Source: Ignelater luminosus
Taxonomy: Eukaryota; Arthropoda; Insecta; Coleoptera; Elateridae
DNA length: 64,000 nucleotides
Direction: 5' to 3'
NCBI GenBank assembly: GCA_011009095.1
Contig: VTPC01090579.1
Location: 178,357 to 242,356 of the forward strand
Shown here: in pieces, positions 12,701 to 24,247 of the stretch
How positions within the stretch are numbered: the stretch's first letter is position 1
Layout of the letters: each line of letters opens with the position of its first letter
Program-made: the position numbers and the translations under genes
Notes under the pieces: generated by a model
Databases searched by the model: none
What the model was told of the DNA's origin: nothing
Seen by the model: only the letters and a program-made list of their open reading frames with translations

Positions 12701-12756
12701 ACCATTTTTTGTTATGCTTCGATGGCTTTTTGTAGGTTCTCTTTGATGTAGGAAAA

Positions 12757-12830
12757 AAACTACTCCGTCACCAAAAAAAGGTGCTTAGCAATATTATGCG
12801 AGATGGAGAAGATGCGGCCGTAACTGGAAG
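12757..12830 (+). repeat. Short fragment of the gypsy family at 480-2400
   Basis: The sequence from TACTCCGTCACCAAAAAAAG to about 12828 repeats the RNase H-side segment near 2217-2285 (YSVTKK..LAILC.MEKM). It abuts the end of the integrase relic that starts at 12831, so it marks a junction between two elements. Confidence 0.7.
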
Positions 12831-14205
12831 AATTCTTGTGACATTTTGAGTTACCCAAGACATTGGATTGTCTACACTTGCATCTACTGGAAGTGTAATT
12901 GCCAGTACAGTTGCAGTGATCACTTAAATGTGATTCGTTTCTTGCACATTTCCGAATGGTAATATGTTCTTCCGGAACTTTGTTGACCGACGCGATGTGA
13001 ATGTTTCTTTGCAATCGGTAAATTGATTTCTTGCATAGAGTTGGTTTAAGATCCCATGATTAGTACCTAGGTAGCCTATACATTCCTTTTTTTTTCGAGT
13101 GACATTATAAAAGCTATAACGTTTCTATCGTCGACCTTAGCCCGGTTTACGTTTGGTATTTTCAACATGTATGTTGTCACCTACATTTTTTCTGCTTGTT
13201 TCTTCAGAGATTGTTTGGCTGAGATGCTGGCATCTTCAATGTTCTGTATTTTTTATTGAGTAAAATAGTTACTTCTCCCCCGTTTTGGTAGCTGTCTGAT
13301 GGAGCCAAGGTATCCATATCCATATTATTTTGGGTCTCAATACTAGAAATACTTGTTTTGGTTTGGTTGTTATTGTATTGTATTGTTAGATTCCATCCAA
13401 GTACAAACCATCTTCTCGGTATTTTGCCTAGTCCTATCAGTAGACCCTTGTGACTGAGGGTCCCTGGGGCTTACCATGTATGATTTTTAGTTTTGTCACA
13501 TCGCACACACTTCTTCGAGTACTCTCTTTAACACTTTGCAAAATGCTAGGCACTTTGAGAATGGTAAAGATATCAACCAAATTATGCCACTTCTTCTGCT
13601 CTTTTAGTTTTTGAAGGTATTGCAGCTGCACGAATTGTGTAAGTGCTCTTGGTATACCATTATGAATTTATAATCACCGTCGTCCTGTGATTGCATGTCT
13701 ATCAAATCAGTTTGACATCTTGAATTAAGCTTCTTGCCTATAATCGGCTTTACAACTAGTCCTTTTCTTGGTAAACTTTTTTTTTGGAAAGATTCACACA
13801 GGTTCAAGTATAGTGTAATGAGTTCAGCTGTCACATTTTTGTATTTAGTGTTTACCTCTTTCATTATTCTGACTGGACTACCTTGATCAATGGCGAGATG
13901 ACAGTCGCAGATGATTGGTTCACCTTCGTTTTTCACAGAAACTATTACTTTTTCTGAACTTCCAGTTTTGACGGCATCATACCTTACAAGACGCTGGAAA
14001 TCTTCAGGTGTCTTTTGAGCAATCTTGTTCTTAGCTTCTTTAACTTCACATACATACATACAGTAAACAACTGGTTATTTTTCTCTTTATTGACAATAAG
14101 TTTACCGATTTTCTTACTAAAACGGATTCTCATAGTCTCTGACATTATCGCAACAAACAGCAAAGTGCGCAACCTCATAATACGCACTGTTGCATCATCC
14201 TTCAT
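12831..14205 (-). pseudogene. KRBA2/Ginger-type integrase transposase relic
   Basis: On the minus strand, 14059-13604 carries CESFQKKSLPRKGLVVKPII and then CQTDLIDMQSQDDGDYKFIM, where the Asp of TDLIDMQ is the first catalytic residue of a retroviral-type integrase core. 13631-13437 continues with HNLVDIFTI, VPSILQS and KIIHGKP; the second acidic motif (usually DNG) reads V-K-E and is lost. Near 13350-13200 is a low-complexity linker, and 13010-12835 holds a C-terminal Cys cluster (CARNES, HCNCTG, CKCRQSNV, CHKN), as in KRBA2-like proteins. This layout is typical of integrase genes of Ginger DNA transposons and their domesticated relatives. Frameshifts make it non-functional. Confidence 0.75.
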
Positions 14206-14284
14206 CCACTACGTGGCGACTGAAGAGTGTGGTGGCACGGTACGATGGGAAGAGAGGGGAAGTCGGCCTTTCCAACCCGCAAAA

Positions 14285-14505
14285 AGGTATTACTTTGAAC
14301 AACTCATACTAGCTATTATGCATAATATCTAAACAAAGTGATTATTCTTTAAGAGAATTATTACTTTAGAAAAATCGTGCTGGCTATTATGAACACTTAC
14401 TAGACAAAGTGATAAATTAATTACTTTGACTAGCTGATGTGGTCATTATACATAATGACTAACGACTATACGTAATCACTGAATAATTACTTTGACCATA
14501 ACATA
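14285..14505. repeat. Degenerate tandem repeat, units of about 63-70 bp
   Basis: Three units and the start of a fourth begin with ATTACTTTGA (or TTTAGA) at about 14289, 14361, 14421 and 14489. Each contains GGCTATTATGCATAAT-like and ACAAAGTGAT-like blocks. The unit is itself partly palindromic (ATTACTTTG versus CAAAGTGAT). It lies 3' of P450 copy 2. Confidence 0.7.
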
Positions 14506-14853
14506 GATATTGCTACTACTCCTACAGTTAACCTATATACCAAATTCCAGTTTGTTACTAATTATCTCCGTTGGCAAAGTTTATATTAATATGACTGCAT
14601 TATTTGTTTTCTACAACTTCCCGTTCGTCATTTTGTAAGTGTACTGAAAGTAAACAAAAACCACTATCTAAGGCTACTTACTTAAAAAGATTTACTTTTG
14701 TATATTTACAATTTGTATTATTAGTTGTACTTATGTTACTAGGCATCTACATTCATCCAAGCATCGATCTACTTATTATTACAGCTAAGTAAGATACTAT
14801 AAGTATAACTGCACAATGATCAATATTTCTACTTCATAAAACCATTCGAAGCA

Positions 14854-16552
14854 TTAATCACTAACTTTCTCTACATTTAACCATACACCCCCGGCAGGAG
14901 ACAAAATAAAACTTTTAGTTTCCAGTACCATAGGATATGGAGTTTTTGAATTTAAGGAGAATTTATAATTTTCTATCAAAACTGCTAATGCAACCTTAGT
15001 TTGCATTAATCCAAATCTCATGCCTAAAAGTCAAAATTAACCTTTAGTTTAATGACAAAACCATGAATTATGTATTTATTATTAACTTACCAATACAAGC
15101 ACGTGGACCTTCACCAAAAGGTAACCAGGTGTAAGGATGACGCTTTACTGTATTTTCAGGATTGAATCGTTCTGGGTCAAACCTTTCAGGATCTGGATAG
15201 TATTCAGGATCGTGCTGTATTCCTAAAATGGGTATGAACACTTGCACACCTTTATCTATTACTACATCTGAATTTGGTAATTTGTACGACCGAGTGCACT
15301 TTCTATCAAGTACTGAAAGTGGAGGATATTTTCGTAGGGTTTCTGTAATAATTCAAATGATTAAGTTAATAAAACTACAAATAAAGAATATTATGTTACC
15401 GTTCACACACCAGTCCATGTAAGTCATTTCCATAATTGCATTATATGTAAGTTTACCATCATGCTTTTCTAAAACGTCTTTGATTTCTAGTCGCAGTTTT
15501 TCTTGAATTTCAGGATTAGCAACTAATTCATAAAAACAAAACGTTAATGTTGTCGATGACGTTTCAAAGCCTGCTAGGAAAAAAATAAACGCTTGAGCTG
15601 TTATTTCTTCGAGGGTCAGTGTACTTCCTTGTCCGTTTTCGTTTTTTCCAGATTTTAGTTCACCGGGGATTTCGTCATCCCTTACTTTTACATTATTTCT
15701 CAATTGAATCAATAAATGCATAAAGTCATTTCTAATTATATTATTTTTTTCTCTAGAATCAACGGTTTCTTTAACAACGCCTATAAAAAACTTTGCTACC
15801 TCTGGACTAAAAAGAGGGATTCTCAAGGCATCCAAAACCTGTGGTGCACTAACTGATATAAGGTTCTTTACTGTTTCAATAAAACCAACTTCAAACACTT
15901 TCTTTCCATATCTCCTAAATTCCGAATCGGGATTTTTCAAACTATTGCACTCGATACCAAACGCACATGTACCTATGATATCAGTTGTAAAGCGTCCAAC
16001 AACTTCCTTAATCTCTACAGGTTCCCTACTTTTACTAACTCCATCCATAAATCCAATCAATTCGCGAGAACAGTCTAGTAAACTTTGGAACATCATTTTC
16101 ATTTTTCCGGACGTAAATGTTGGCGTTAGTTTCACTCTTAAATTCTTCCATTTTTGACCTTTTAGCGAAAACAAATGTCCAGTCAATGGATCGTTTTCTT
16201 CGTTGCTGTAAGTAGCATGATCGGTAAAGTGAGAGAAGTCTTTTATTATGATACTCTTTGCCAATTCCAAGTCAAAAACCACCAACACAGGTTGAGTGAA
16301 GAAATAATAACCACAGTAAGGCAAACCTTTTGGCTTCATTTGTAGATATATTTCTTTGAATTCAATTCCAAATGGTATTGTTTGCGCAAATACTTGTGAT
16401 GCATTTCCAAATGGTAGTGATACGGTGGGAGTTATTATATTTTTACGATTCCAGTATCCAAAAACCCATTTCAAATAAAATATTGCACTCAATAAAATTG
16501 TAATAAAAAATACAGTTAAATCTTTATACCAATATTCTGTTAATAAAGCCAT
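14854..16552 (-). CDS. Cytochrome P450, CYP6-type, intact (copy 2)
   Basis: Exons on the minus strand are 16552-15400, 15342-15091 and 15023-14854, giving 525 codons with TAA (524 aa). Both introns are GT-AG and fall at the same codons as in copy 1. Motifs: an N-terminal anchor after MALLTEYWYKDL, I-helix FFLAGFETSSTT, ETLRKYPP with its Glu assembled across intron 1, PERFDPERF, and haem loop PFGEGPRACIG followed by MRFGLMQTKVA. It ends GGVWLNVEKVSD, as copy 1 does. No stop or frameshift was seen. The differences from copy 1 are spread through substrate-recognition parts such as the stretch around the linker after DFMHLLIQL. A microsomal detoxification role is expected for the family; the substrate is unknown. 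The ATG at 16552 was chosen over the preceding GTG. Confidence 0.93.
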
Positions 16553-16598
16553 CACTTCTTTATGTTTTTATTGCATTCTGTATCTACACACAGACGTA

Positions 16599-16607
16599 CT
16601 ATTTATA
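16599..16607 (-). promoter_or_regulatory. TATA box of P450 copy 2
   Basis: TATAAATAG on the minus strand lies 46 bp upstream of the ATG, the same spacing as in copy 1, and is followed by GTACGTC and GTGTAGATAC. Conservation between the paralogues in the middle of diverged DNA supports a core promoter. Confidence 0.65.
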
Positions 16608-17007
16608 TTAATTTACTCTGTAATAGTTTTTGGCGTACTATTATGATCACTATGATGATAACAGTGCTTTAATAGAAATTTCTTGCAAAGTCATCTTCCG
16701 CTTATCGTTCGGCTAGTGAAAAACACGAGATGACAAAAAACTTTTTATCTTTGTAGGTACGCAAAATAATTTCAAACAAAAGAATGTTTCTAATTTGAAA
16801 CTATATCTAAGTATGAATATAAAAAATAAAAATAAAAAAAAAGTAAAGTTCAAGATTTTTGTTTATGGATCACTGTTATATATATCGTAAAGCATGAACA
16901 ACCACATTCCTCGGCAAATCAGCGTCTCAAGTAAATAAAAACGATCTTATCAATTACTATTAAGATAATTAGGCGAGTCATTGAAGAGATATCTCTTTCA
17001 AGCTTGT

Positions 17008-17090
17008 ATGCAATAAAATGTTGCACCTAGCAAAATCGTAACGAAGACCCCAGTTAGATCTTTACATCAGTGTTTCGCTGATAACGCCAT
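17008..17090 (-). pseudogene. 5'-end relic of a fourth CYP6-type P450
   Basis: The minus-strand ATG at 17090 opens MALSAKH, then a TGA where the other copies have Trp, then CKDLTGVFVTILLGATFY, matching the N-terminal anchor of the P450s here (MALLTEYWYKDL...). Homology stops after about 28 codons near 17008. The sequence 5' of the ATG (17091-17165) matches the 5' flank of copy 3 rather than of copies 1 and 2 (GATACAGC; AACACATTTACGTGTAGATA). The rest of the gene has been lost. Confidence 0.75.
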
Positions 17091-17169
17091 CACTTGTGTT
17101 GTTACTGTATGCTGTATCTACACGTAAATGTGTTGTTTATGTTTACTGTAGGATTGCTTTGAATATATT

Positions 17170-18217
17170 GCGATAGTAACTATGATATAATGATTTTATC
17201 AAAAAAATTTGCAAATAATTCTACAATTATCTTTTAGTGTGAAGTACTAATGGGAGATTATTGTACAGCTGGTGATGTAATTAAGAACTCATATATTAAG
17301 CACCTGATAAATGTATAAAACTCCCTAAACCGTCATGAAATAAAAAATGTTTCATAGCTATTTGGAACTATTTATTGCAAGAAAAGCTAAACGATTTAAC
17401 TACTTTTTTGTATTTTTGCTATAGAAGCTATAGTTAATTTTCAACGTAATTTACAAAAATAGTAAATGAGTACTTTACGCTGATGTAATTATTATTACAA
17501 GTAAATAAATAATAATTGACTCTGTACGGATTATGATTCTTTCTTAACTATTTGTTCCAAATTATTTAGTTCTGATTTATTTAGGGTTTTTACAGAAATC
17601 AGACGACTTTCGTAGTCACTTTTGTAAATTCTGTCAAATGAATTCAGTTTTATTCATTTGTTTAATTTGATTTATCTCTGAAGCTGATACGGTACTGATT
17701 TGGTTTACATTCTATAAGTTAGGCAACACCTTACACCACTTACCACTTCGGATGAAAGTCGTAAACTAAGTCTTTGAGTTGTTATAACTACATAGTCCTA
17801 CAATAGACAACAAGATTAGTTTGGTAGGGGGCACAATGTGTTAGAAATCGCAGTATATTGCTGTTAGCCATTCAATTTACAAATAATAAAGTCGGATGTA
17901 ATTCAATGAAATAATTTAACGACTTCCGAATAAGAGCAATTTAATAATAATAATAGTAGTAGTAATATATTTAAACATAAGTACAATTATTATAAAATGT
18001 TATAATGTTTTACAAGGTAAAGCTAATTCATCTGTTCGTATAAACACATTTTTCTTTCATCTATCCTACAACCGACAAAATAATCTTTTATATAAGAAAG
18101 GATGTAATTATCACAAATAACGGCGCTTAATGAAATTATAAGCAAAAAAAGTATTATTAGTAATTAGTAGTATAACAAAAGTTAACATTTGCGTAGAATT
18201 TTGATTTTATCTCACAA
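17170..18217. other. AT-rich spacer
   Basis: I see no genes or clear repeats beyond short simple-sequence runs, such as ATAATAATAGTAGTAGTAAT near 17945. Confidence 0.4.
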
Positions 18218-19026
18218 TATACAGTGTGTTCAGCGAGGAATGGGACAGTACGATATCTCGGGAACGAATGCAAATTTTAAAATTCTGAAAACTTTGTTAT
18301 AAATGTAAGGTAGGGGCACATATTCTGTAATAAAAAGTCACCGCCAGGTGGTGCCACTTAACTTAGTTTTTTTTAAATGGAATACCCTACTTTTTATTTG
18401 ATTTTTGGAATCTGCAACATATTTGTGATAACTTTTCTTATAAGTGCTACCAACCTATCTGGCTTACTTTTCGAGAAAATAATAATTTTTATAAATTTAA
18501 CAAAAAGATGTAATAGATTGTATTCTGTAGAGATAATAAGCGAATTCTTCTACGTTTCTGGAAGGTGTACCGTAGACGACATTTTTTACATGTGCTCAAA
18601 GAAAGTAGTCTAAAGGAGTTAAATCCGGAGAACGAGCTGGCCATCTTATAGAACCATTAGTACCTATCTATCGTCTCGAAAATACCCTGTTCAGATGATC
18701 TCTTACTATGTTACTGTTATGAGCAGGTGCGCTGTCTTGTTGCAAATACATCACCTGCCTCAAATTTAAATTAATATTCTCAAGCAAAAGAGGTAGCTGA
18801 TGTATTAGGGTATTTCAGAGACGATGGATGGTTCTATAAGATGGCCAGCTTCAGTAACGTAAAAGAATTTGCTTATTATCTGGCGGTGACGCATTTACTT
18901 TAAAATATTTTTATCACAAAATATGTGCCCCTACCTTACATTTACAACAAAGTTTTCAGAATTTTAAAATTTGCATTCGTTCCTGAGATATCGCGCTGTC
19001 CCTTTTCTCGCTGAACACACTGTATA
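18218..19026 (-). mobile_element. Foldback-like mariner-type element with remnant transposase
   Basis: The ends are long inverted repeats of about 115 bp: TATACAGTGTGTTCAGCGAG at the left and its inverse at 19007-19026, through ATCTCGGGAACGAATGCAAA and GTAAGGTAGGGGCACATATT. They abut TA, the Tc1/mariner target. The interior is also partly palindromic: AGCTGGCCATCTTATAGAAC near 18637 recurs inverted near 18833. Read on the minus strand, about 18790-18530 encodes a transposase piece with VMYLQQDSAPAHNSNIVRDH and then IRWPARSPDLTPLDYFL, the last two catalytic blocks of insect mariner-type DDE transposases, with stops. The right arm looks like a partial inverted copy of the left. Confidence 0.75.
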
Positions 19027-19106
19027 GCTTTCAAACTAATCTTTAAATGTTTTTTTATTCATTGTGGTCAGTTGCTCTACCACTGAAATAAGAATTTAAT
19101 TCAGTC

Positions 19107-19400
19107 AATACATATCTGTCTCTAGTTTACGAACGGCTGGGCCGATCTTAATTTTCTATGATGTAAAAGATGGAGAATTCTATACCTTTTGAAATGATAC
19201 ATCATACATGGGAAAGTGCCATATAGAATTTTGCGGTGGAGGTGATTGGGTGGAAGGGTGAAAGTTTCCCAACTGATTAGAATAGGTTATTAAATCTTTC
19301 CCTCCAAAACAAAATCGACGTGTTATAGCGATTTTTGATAATTTTACTAATTAAAGAGTTATTCAAGTGGGAAGTTTTCAAATTAAAACCCTGTATTATA
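19107..19400. repeat. Dispersed repeat, copy A
   Basis: About 290 bp recur in the same orientation at 29868-30150. Shared blocks include CGAACGGCT, AGGGTGAAAGTTTC and GATAATTTTACTAATTAAAG. The right end reads CCCTGTATTATA. No coding frame is present. It is probably a non-autonomous element. Confidence 0.75.
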
Positions 19401-19538
19401 TCACAGCCCCGGTTGTGGGGGCATAATGGGATAAAGGGTTGCTGCTATCCACATCTCGAGTATCAAGCTGTTGGATCTGTTTCTGACCGCCCTCAGTAGT
19501 TGAGTACGGGGGCACGTTGGGTCTGTTTCCGGCCACCC

Positions 19539-19722
19539 CGCAGGGTAGGACCTAAGGGTTCAAATCAGGTGTGTCCTGCAGTTGCATCACTCGTATTTGT
19601 AACGTAATACAGTCCACTTGTTTATTAGCTTTCTATTTCGTTAAAATAAAAAGTTACGTGTAATATGTTGTTGTAATTATTCAATTAAGAAGAAGTGTTG
19701 AAACCAGTAAGTTCAACCTATA
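19539..19722 (+). repeat. 5' LTR of the BEL/Pao element
   Basis: It matches 24063-24247 in order: CCTAAGGGTTCAAA, TGCAGTTGCATCACTCGTAT, TTACGTGTAAT, AGAAGTGTTGAAACCAG. The 5' edge is uncertain by several bases. The right edge is where the two copies stop matching, after GTTCAAC. Confidence 0.75.
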
Positions 19723-20520
19723 TAAAATGGTCTTTCGAGCCGGATTTCAACACTTCGTGGTTGCATCGACTTTGGCTGGTCCTCGACAGACACCCTGCTG
19801 TTACAATAAGTTTAACACAAAGATCGTAAATGATTAGCAGGTAAACTTTTCCTTTTTTCATAAATAACTTTCCTTGGTTTCTTCTGTACAATAAAATTGA
19901 CTTTGTATAAGTTGCTTCTTGTTGTATTTTTCTTTGATTTATTGTACAATTTTTTCATGTGTGGTATTTATACACAGATTTGATGTCTTTAAACAAAACA
20001 AATGCATTCGTAAGCCGTTAATATTTATGTGCTGAGTAATTCATATTCGCAATTCTTTCAAAAACGTACAATTCAATTAATTTCTATACTTAAATGCGTA
20101 TTTAAGTGATTAAAATTACAAACAAGTTAGAGACCAGTGCTGTCTCACACTTTGGGTACTTTATAGTCACCTGATTTGTCTCTAATGTTATGTAATTGAA
20201 TGAAACACACGGAGAGTAGCTTAAAAAGTTATTGGCGTTTTTGTTATTTCCTATAAAGATTACTTCCCCGAAAGCTTCTAGAAAGGTTTATAAGCAGGTG
20301 ACGCATTTATATAGTTAATGCAAACATAATTTACTTATTCATTAATAATAATAAATTAACTAATTAATTAGTTTATACGCAATTGCAAATTGGTTAAGTT
20401 TCATTCATTGTCGGGTTTGAAAATTTCCGGTTTACTTCGAACTGCTGTAGTGTTCGTTGAATTATCTTCGTGCAAATCTCAATTCATTTCATAAATTATT
20501 TCGGTCATATTCGTAAGCAT

Positions 20521-21890
20521 TATGGACCCACTAGTTAGGCAAAGGGGATCCGTCAAGGCTCGTTTGACTCTTTTTGAGCATTATTTGTGAAGAATTAAAA
20601 CTAAAATTGAGACGAATAACGACGCTCTGGAAAATTGTGAGGTAATTCAAATACGTAAAAGTTTCTTACAATATAACCGTTATTAGATACGTTTGATCAG
20701 CTTCAATTGCAAATAGAAAATACAAGAGAGAATCCTGAAAGTGAGTCAGGGCATATAACGGAATTTAAAAAAAATATTATAAAACTATCTCTGATGAGGA
20801 AGACATTTTAGAAAAGCTTTTCTTTCATGACAATCTCCCTGCAAAACCCAGTTTGGTTGTTTCTTGTCATAAGCTTCTCGTACCAGGACCTGTTGCGGTT
20901 ACATCTGACGTAGTTAGCATTAATGGAGGTTCACAATCATCCAATAGCGCGGTTCACAAAGGTTTTGTGAAACTTCCCACTATAAATCTCTCCAATTTTA
21001 ATGAAAACCCTGAAGAATGGTTATTTCAACATTTATTCATAAACCTCATACATGAAAATGAGGCCCTCACTGATATACATAAGTTACATTACCTGCGTTA
21101 GTCACTTACGGGCAAAGCCGCGAAAACTATAAAGAGTTTGGCTATCAGCTCAGCAAACTATCAGATTGCTTGGGATAGTGTGAATGATCGATTCAATAAT
21201 TGGCGTATTCTCGTTCACAATCATATTAAAGTGGTATTTAACATTGAAGTCATTGCGAAGGAATCCTCAGCAGAACTGAGGCAATTAATTGAAAGTGTAA
21301 AAAAAAAACATTAGGGTTTTAGATTCGTTGGTCAATGAGGAAGATCAAAAGAATGCGTTCTTAATTTACTTAATTATTTCAAAGCTAGATCCGACCATCA
21401 CGCGCGAGTTTGAAAATAAAAATGATTCTGTTAAATTCCCTTCTTAAGAAGAGCTAATTAGTTTTATGAAGAAGAAAGCATCCTTATTAGAAACAATCGA
21501 TCAAAGGAATCAAAAATCGTACGCAGTGCGCCTTACAGCTAAAGCGTTCGTATCAACTACCATATCTTGCCCTCTTTGTAAAGGTTCTCATTCTTTAAAT
21601 TCTTGTGAAAGGTTTAAGCAATTTGGATTGAAAGAGCGGCCAGAAAAGGAAAAAGAACTAAAGGTTTGCTATAATTGTTTAGCGAAGGGTCATTTTACAG
21701 GTAAATGCAAATCAAAGTTCAGCTGTCAGAGGTGCAAGTCTAGACACCGTACCTTGTTGCATCAAGTTCCATCAGTTTCATCAGCAGAGGCTTATCAGAC
21801 TACTGTAAACTTTTCAGCATTCGGCTCCAATCAAACAACCGTTTTGCTATCCACCCCATTAGTGCGGATTTTAGATTCAGATTAAAATTC
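20521..21890 (+). pseudogene. BEL/Pao gag with zinc knuckles
   Basis: It begins MDPLVRQRGSVKARLTLFEH, the usual BEL N-terminus. It continues in frame-shifted pieces with FVKLPTINLSNFNENPEEWL (20950-21020) and the following capsid-like region. The nucleocapsid part has CPLCKGSHSLNSCERF, CYNCLAKGHFTGKC and CQRCKSRHRTLLH, that is CCHC-type knuckles. Stops near 20588 (TGA after FEHYL), at 21100 and near 21445 break the frame. Confidence 0.8.
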
Positions 21891-23919
21891 ACATCTTGCT
21901 AGGGCCCTGTTACATTCAAGAAGTATGTTCAACTTCATCTTGGAATCATTGTGCAAAAGGCTCCAATAGAGTCGTTATCCGGTTGATCTGCAAATCCGTG
22001 GGATCAACGTGCTGCTACAAGCATCGACTCACGGTGCAATGTTGAAGTAATATCAAGTAGTTCTCGACTTCAAATGAAAAGTAGTTGCATAGTCATTCCG
22101 CATATTACAGGTAATATTTCGGAAGCTAAAGTTGACATCACTGGGTGGAAGTAACCGGCGAATATCCATCTTGCCGATAGAAAATTTAATGTTCTATGCA
22201 AAATCGATATTTTACTGGGAGCCACTTCCTTTTGGGAAATCGTGTGCCTTGGTCTGCGGTCGTTGGGTCCTGGAAAGCCCATACTGCAGAAAACTACATT
22301 TGGATGACATGCTAGCGGAAACGTTCAGTCCATGTCTCGTCCTTTCCCTGCACTTTCTTGTAATCAATCTTAAACGTTACAAATATCTGAACAGCTTAGC
22401 AAATCTTGAGAGATTGAAGAAATCCCTAAAGCAAGGGTACTTTCTACAGAGCAGAATCTATGTGAAAACGGCAGGTTCATCGTATCGATTCCTTTAAAGG
22501 AACCAGTTACCAAATTTGGTGATTCTTTCGAAATAACAAAAGAGCAATTTTTTAATTTAGAACGTAAGATAGAATCCAATCCCAATCTAGGGACTCGTTA
22601 GTGAGATTTTATGCGAGAATATCAATTACTGGGGCGTATGTCTCCATCTAACCTGAACCAGTTGATGTATCTTTCTTTCTCCCTCATCATGAGGTACAGA
22701 AAGAGTCCTCCGCAACTACTTTTGCAGCTACCACAACTGGTACTTCATTAAAAGATCTTCAGAATTCTTTCTATAACTGTAACAAAAAATATCCGCTAAT
22801 CTTTTCTAGCAAACATTGTTTGACTAAGCTAATCTTTTCGCGCAGGCATGAACAGTTGCTACATGCTGGTCCCCAGTTGTTATTAGCTAGCGGGTGTAAT
22901 GTTTTTTGGCCCTTTAGAGGTAGAAGCTTGGCTCGTCAAACGGTGCATGATCGCGTTAAGTGTCATGGGCAATTTTCCCAGTTTTAGAATCCAACCGTCA
23001 CCACCTTTCCTAATTACGGGCGTCGATTACGCCGGTTTAATACTGCTTAAAAATAAAAAGGGTCGCGGATGTAAAATTTCTAAGGCCTACATTTCCGTTT
23101 TTATATGTTTCTCTACAAAAGTGATTTACTTAGAATTAGTAACGTATTTGTCGACCGAATCATTTTTACTAGCTTTGCGTTGGTTTTGCGCTCGCAGAAA
23201 CAAATCACATGACATTACTCGGATAACGGGGCGAATTTCGTCGATGCAAATGCCGAATTAATGGAATTGACCACGTTTTTGAGAAAGGACCTCAAAGTTA
23301 TACCTGGGCAAGCTTCCAATCTGAATTAAATTGGCATTTCATTTTGCAACATGCATTATACTTTGAGGGCTTATGGGAAGCCAGCATCAAATCTGTGAAA
23401 TACCACATAAGGCGCGTAGCGGGTAGCGCTTCATTACCATTTGAAGAGATGTATACTCTTCTGAAGCAGGTAGAGTCAATTTTAAATTTACGGCAGTTGT
23501 GTCCCTTATCAACCGAACCTGATGACCTCGATTCTCTCACTCCCGCCCACTTTCTAATTGGAAGATCATTGGTGTCTGTACACGATCTAGATGTTTCTAC
23601 GGTTCTGGAAAATCGATTAACTCAATTCCAAAGAGCTGAACTAACTCTAAGACGCTTTTAGCAGAGATAGTACCAGGAATACTTATCTGATCTCCAGACT
23701 CGATCCAAATGGCTCGTCAACGGAGGTTTTTTTCATGAAGGTGATCTCGTTGTCTTGAAAGCCGATAATCAGCCGCCCTTGTTATGGAAGTTAGGGCGAG
23801 TTATTGCTCTTCATCCTGGGAAAGACAACGCTAGCAGAGTGGCGCCAGTCAAAACCACCAGTGGCATCGTCAAGCGTGCCTTCTCCAAATTGTGCCCTCT
23901 CCCGAACGATGAAGTGTAA
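21891..23919 (+). pseudogene. BEL/Pao pol: protease, truncated reverse transcriptase, integrase
   Basis: 21890-21970 holds an aspartic protease remnant with the catalytic DSG decayed (ARALLHSRSMFNFILE). 22480-22760 holds the segment before the reverse transcriptase (PLKEPVTKFGDSFEI) and its first lines. At about 22775 the text jumps to the integrase zinc region (SKHCLTKLIF, HEQLLHAGPQLLLAS). The integrase core follows at 23000-23260 with GVDYAGLILLKNKKGRGCKI, where the Asp is catalytic. The piece at 23344-23661 has FEGLWEASIKSVKYHIRR. The C-terminal domain GDLVVLKADNQPPLLWKLGR ends at 23919 with PLPNDEV and a stop. Confidence 0.8.
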
Positions 23920-24062
23920 ATTTTCGTGAAAGTTTGTGTTGTACATCATAGACAATCAGAGCATTAACTTTACACTCGTTTCTTTATATCATTTATTTGT
24001 TAATGTTATAGCTTAGCACATGTTAATTTTGTAATATTGTTTTATTGAAAGCTGGAACCACC

Positions 24063-24247
24063 TGCAGTGTAGGGCCTAAGGGTTCAAAGCAGGTACATGT
24101 TTCCTGCAGTTGCATCACTCGTATTTGTAACGCAATACAATCTACTTGATAATTAGCTTCCTGTTTCGTTAAAATAAATAGTTACGTGTAATGTGTTGTT
24201 GTAATTATTCAAGTAAGAAGAAGTGTTGAAACCAGCAAGTTCAACAT
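24063..24247 (+). repeat. 3' LTR of the BEL/Pao element
   Basis: It is a direct repeat of the 5' LTR with scattered substitutions and a few-base insertion after CAGGT. The divergence between the two LTRs shows the insertion is not recent. Confidence 0.75.

Larger units (their letters stand above)
19539..24247 (+). mobile_element. BEL/Pao LTR retrotransposon, internally deleted
   Basis: Two direct repeats of about 180 bp (19539-19722 and 24063-24247) flank a decayed gag-pol body. The order is LTR, gag with zinc knuckles, protease remnant, start of the reverse transcriptase, then directly integrase and the DUF5641-type C-terminus, then LTR. Most of the reverse transcriptase and all of RNase H are missing. 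It could have moved only with help from another copy, and now has many stops and frameshifts. Exact LTR ends and target duplications could not be fixed. Confidence 0.85.
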
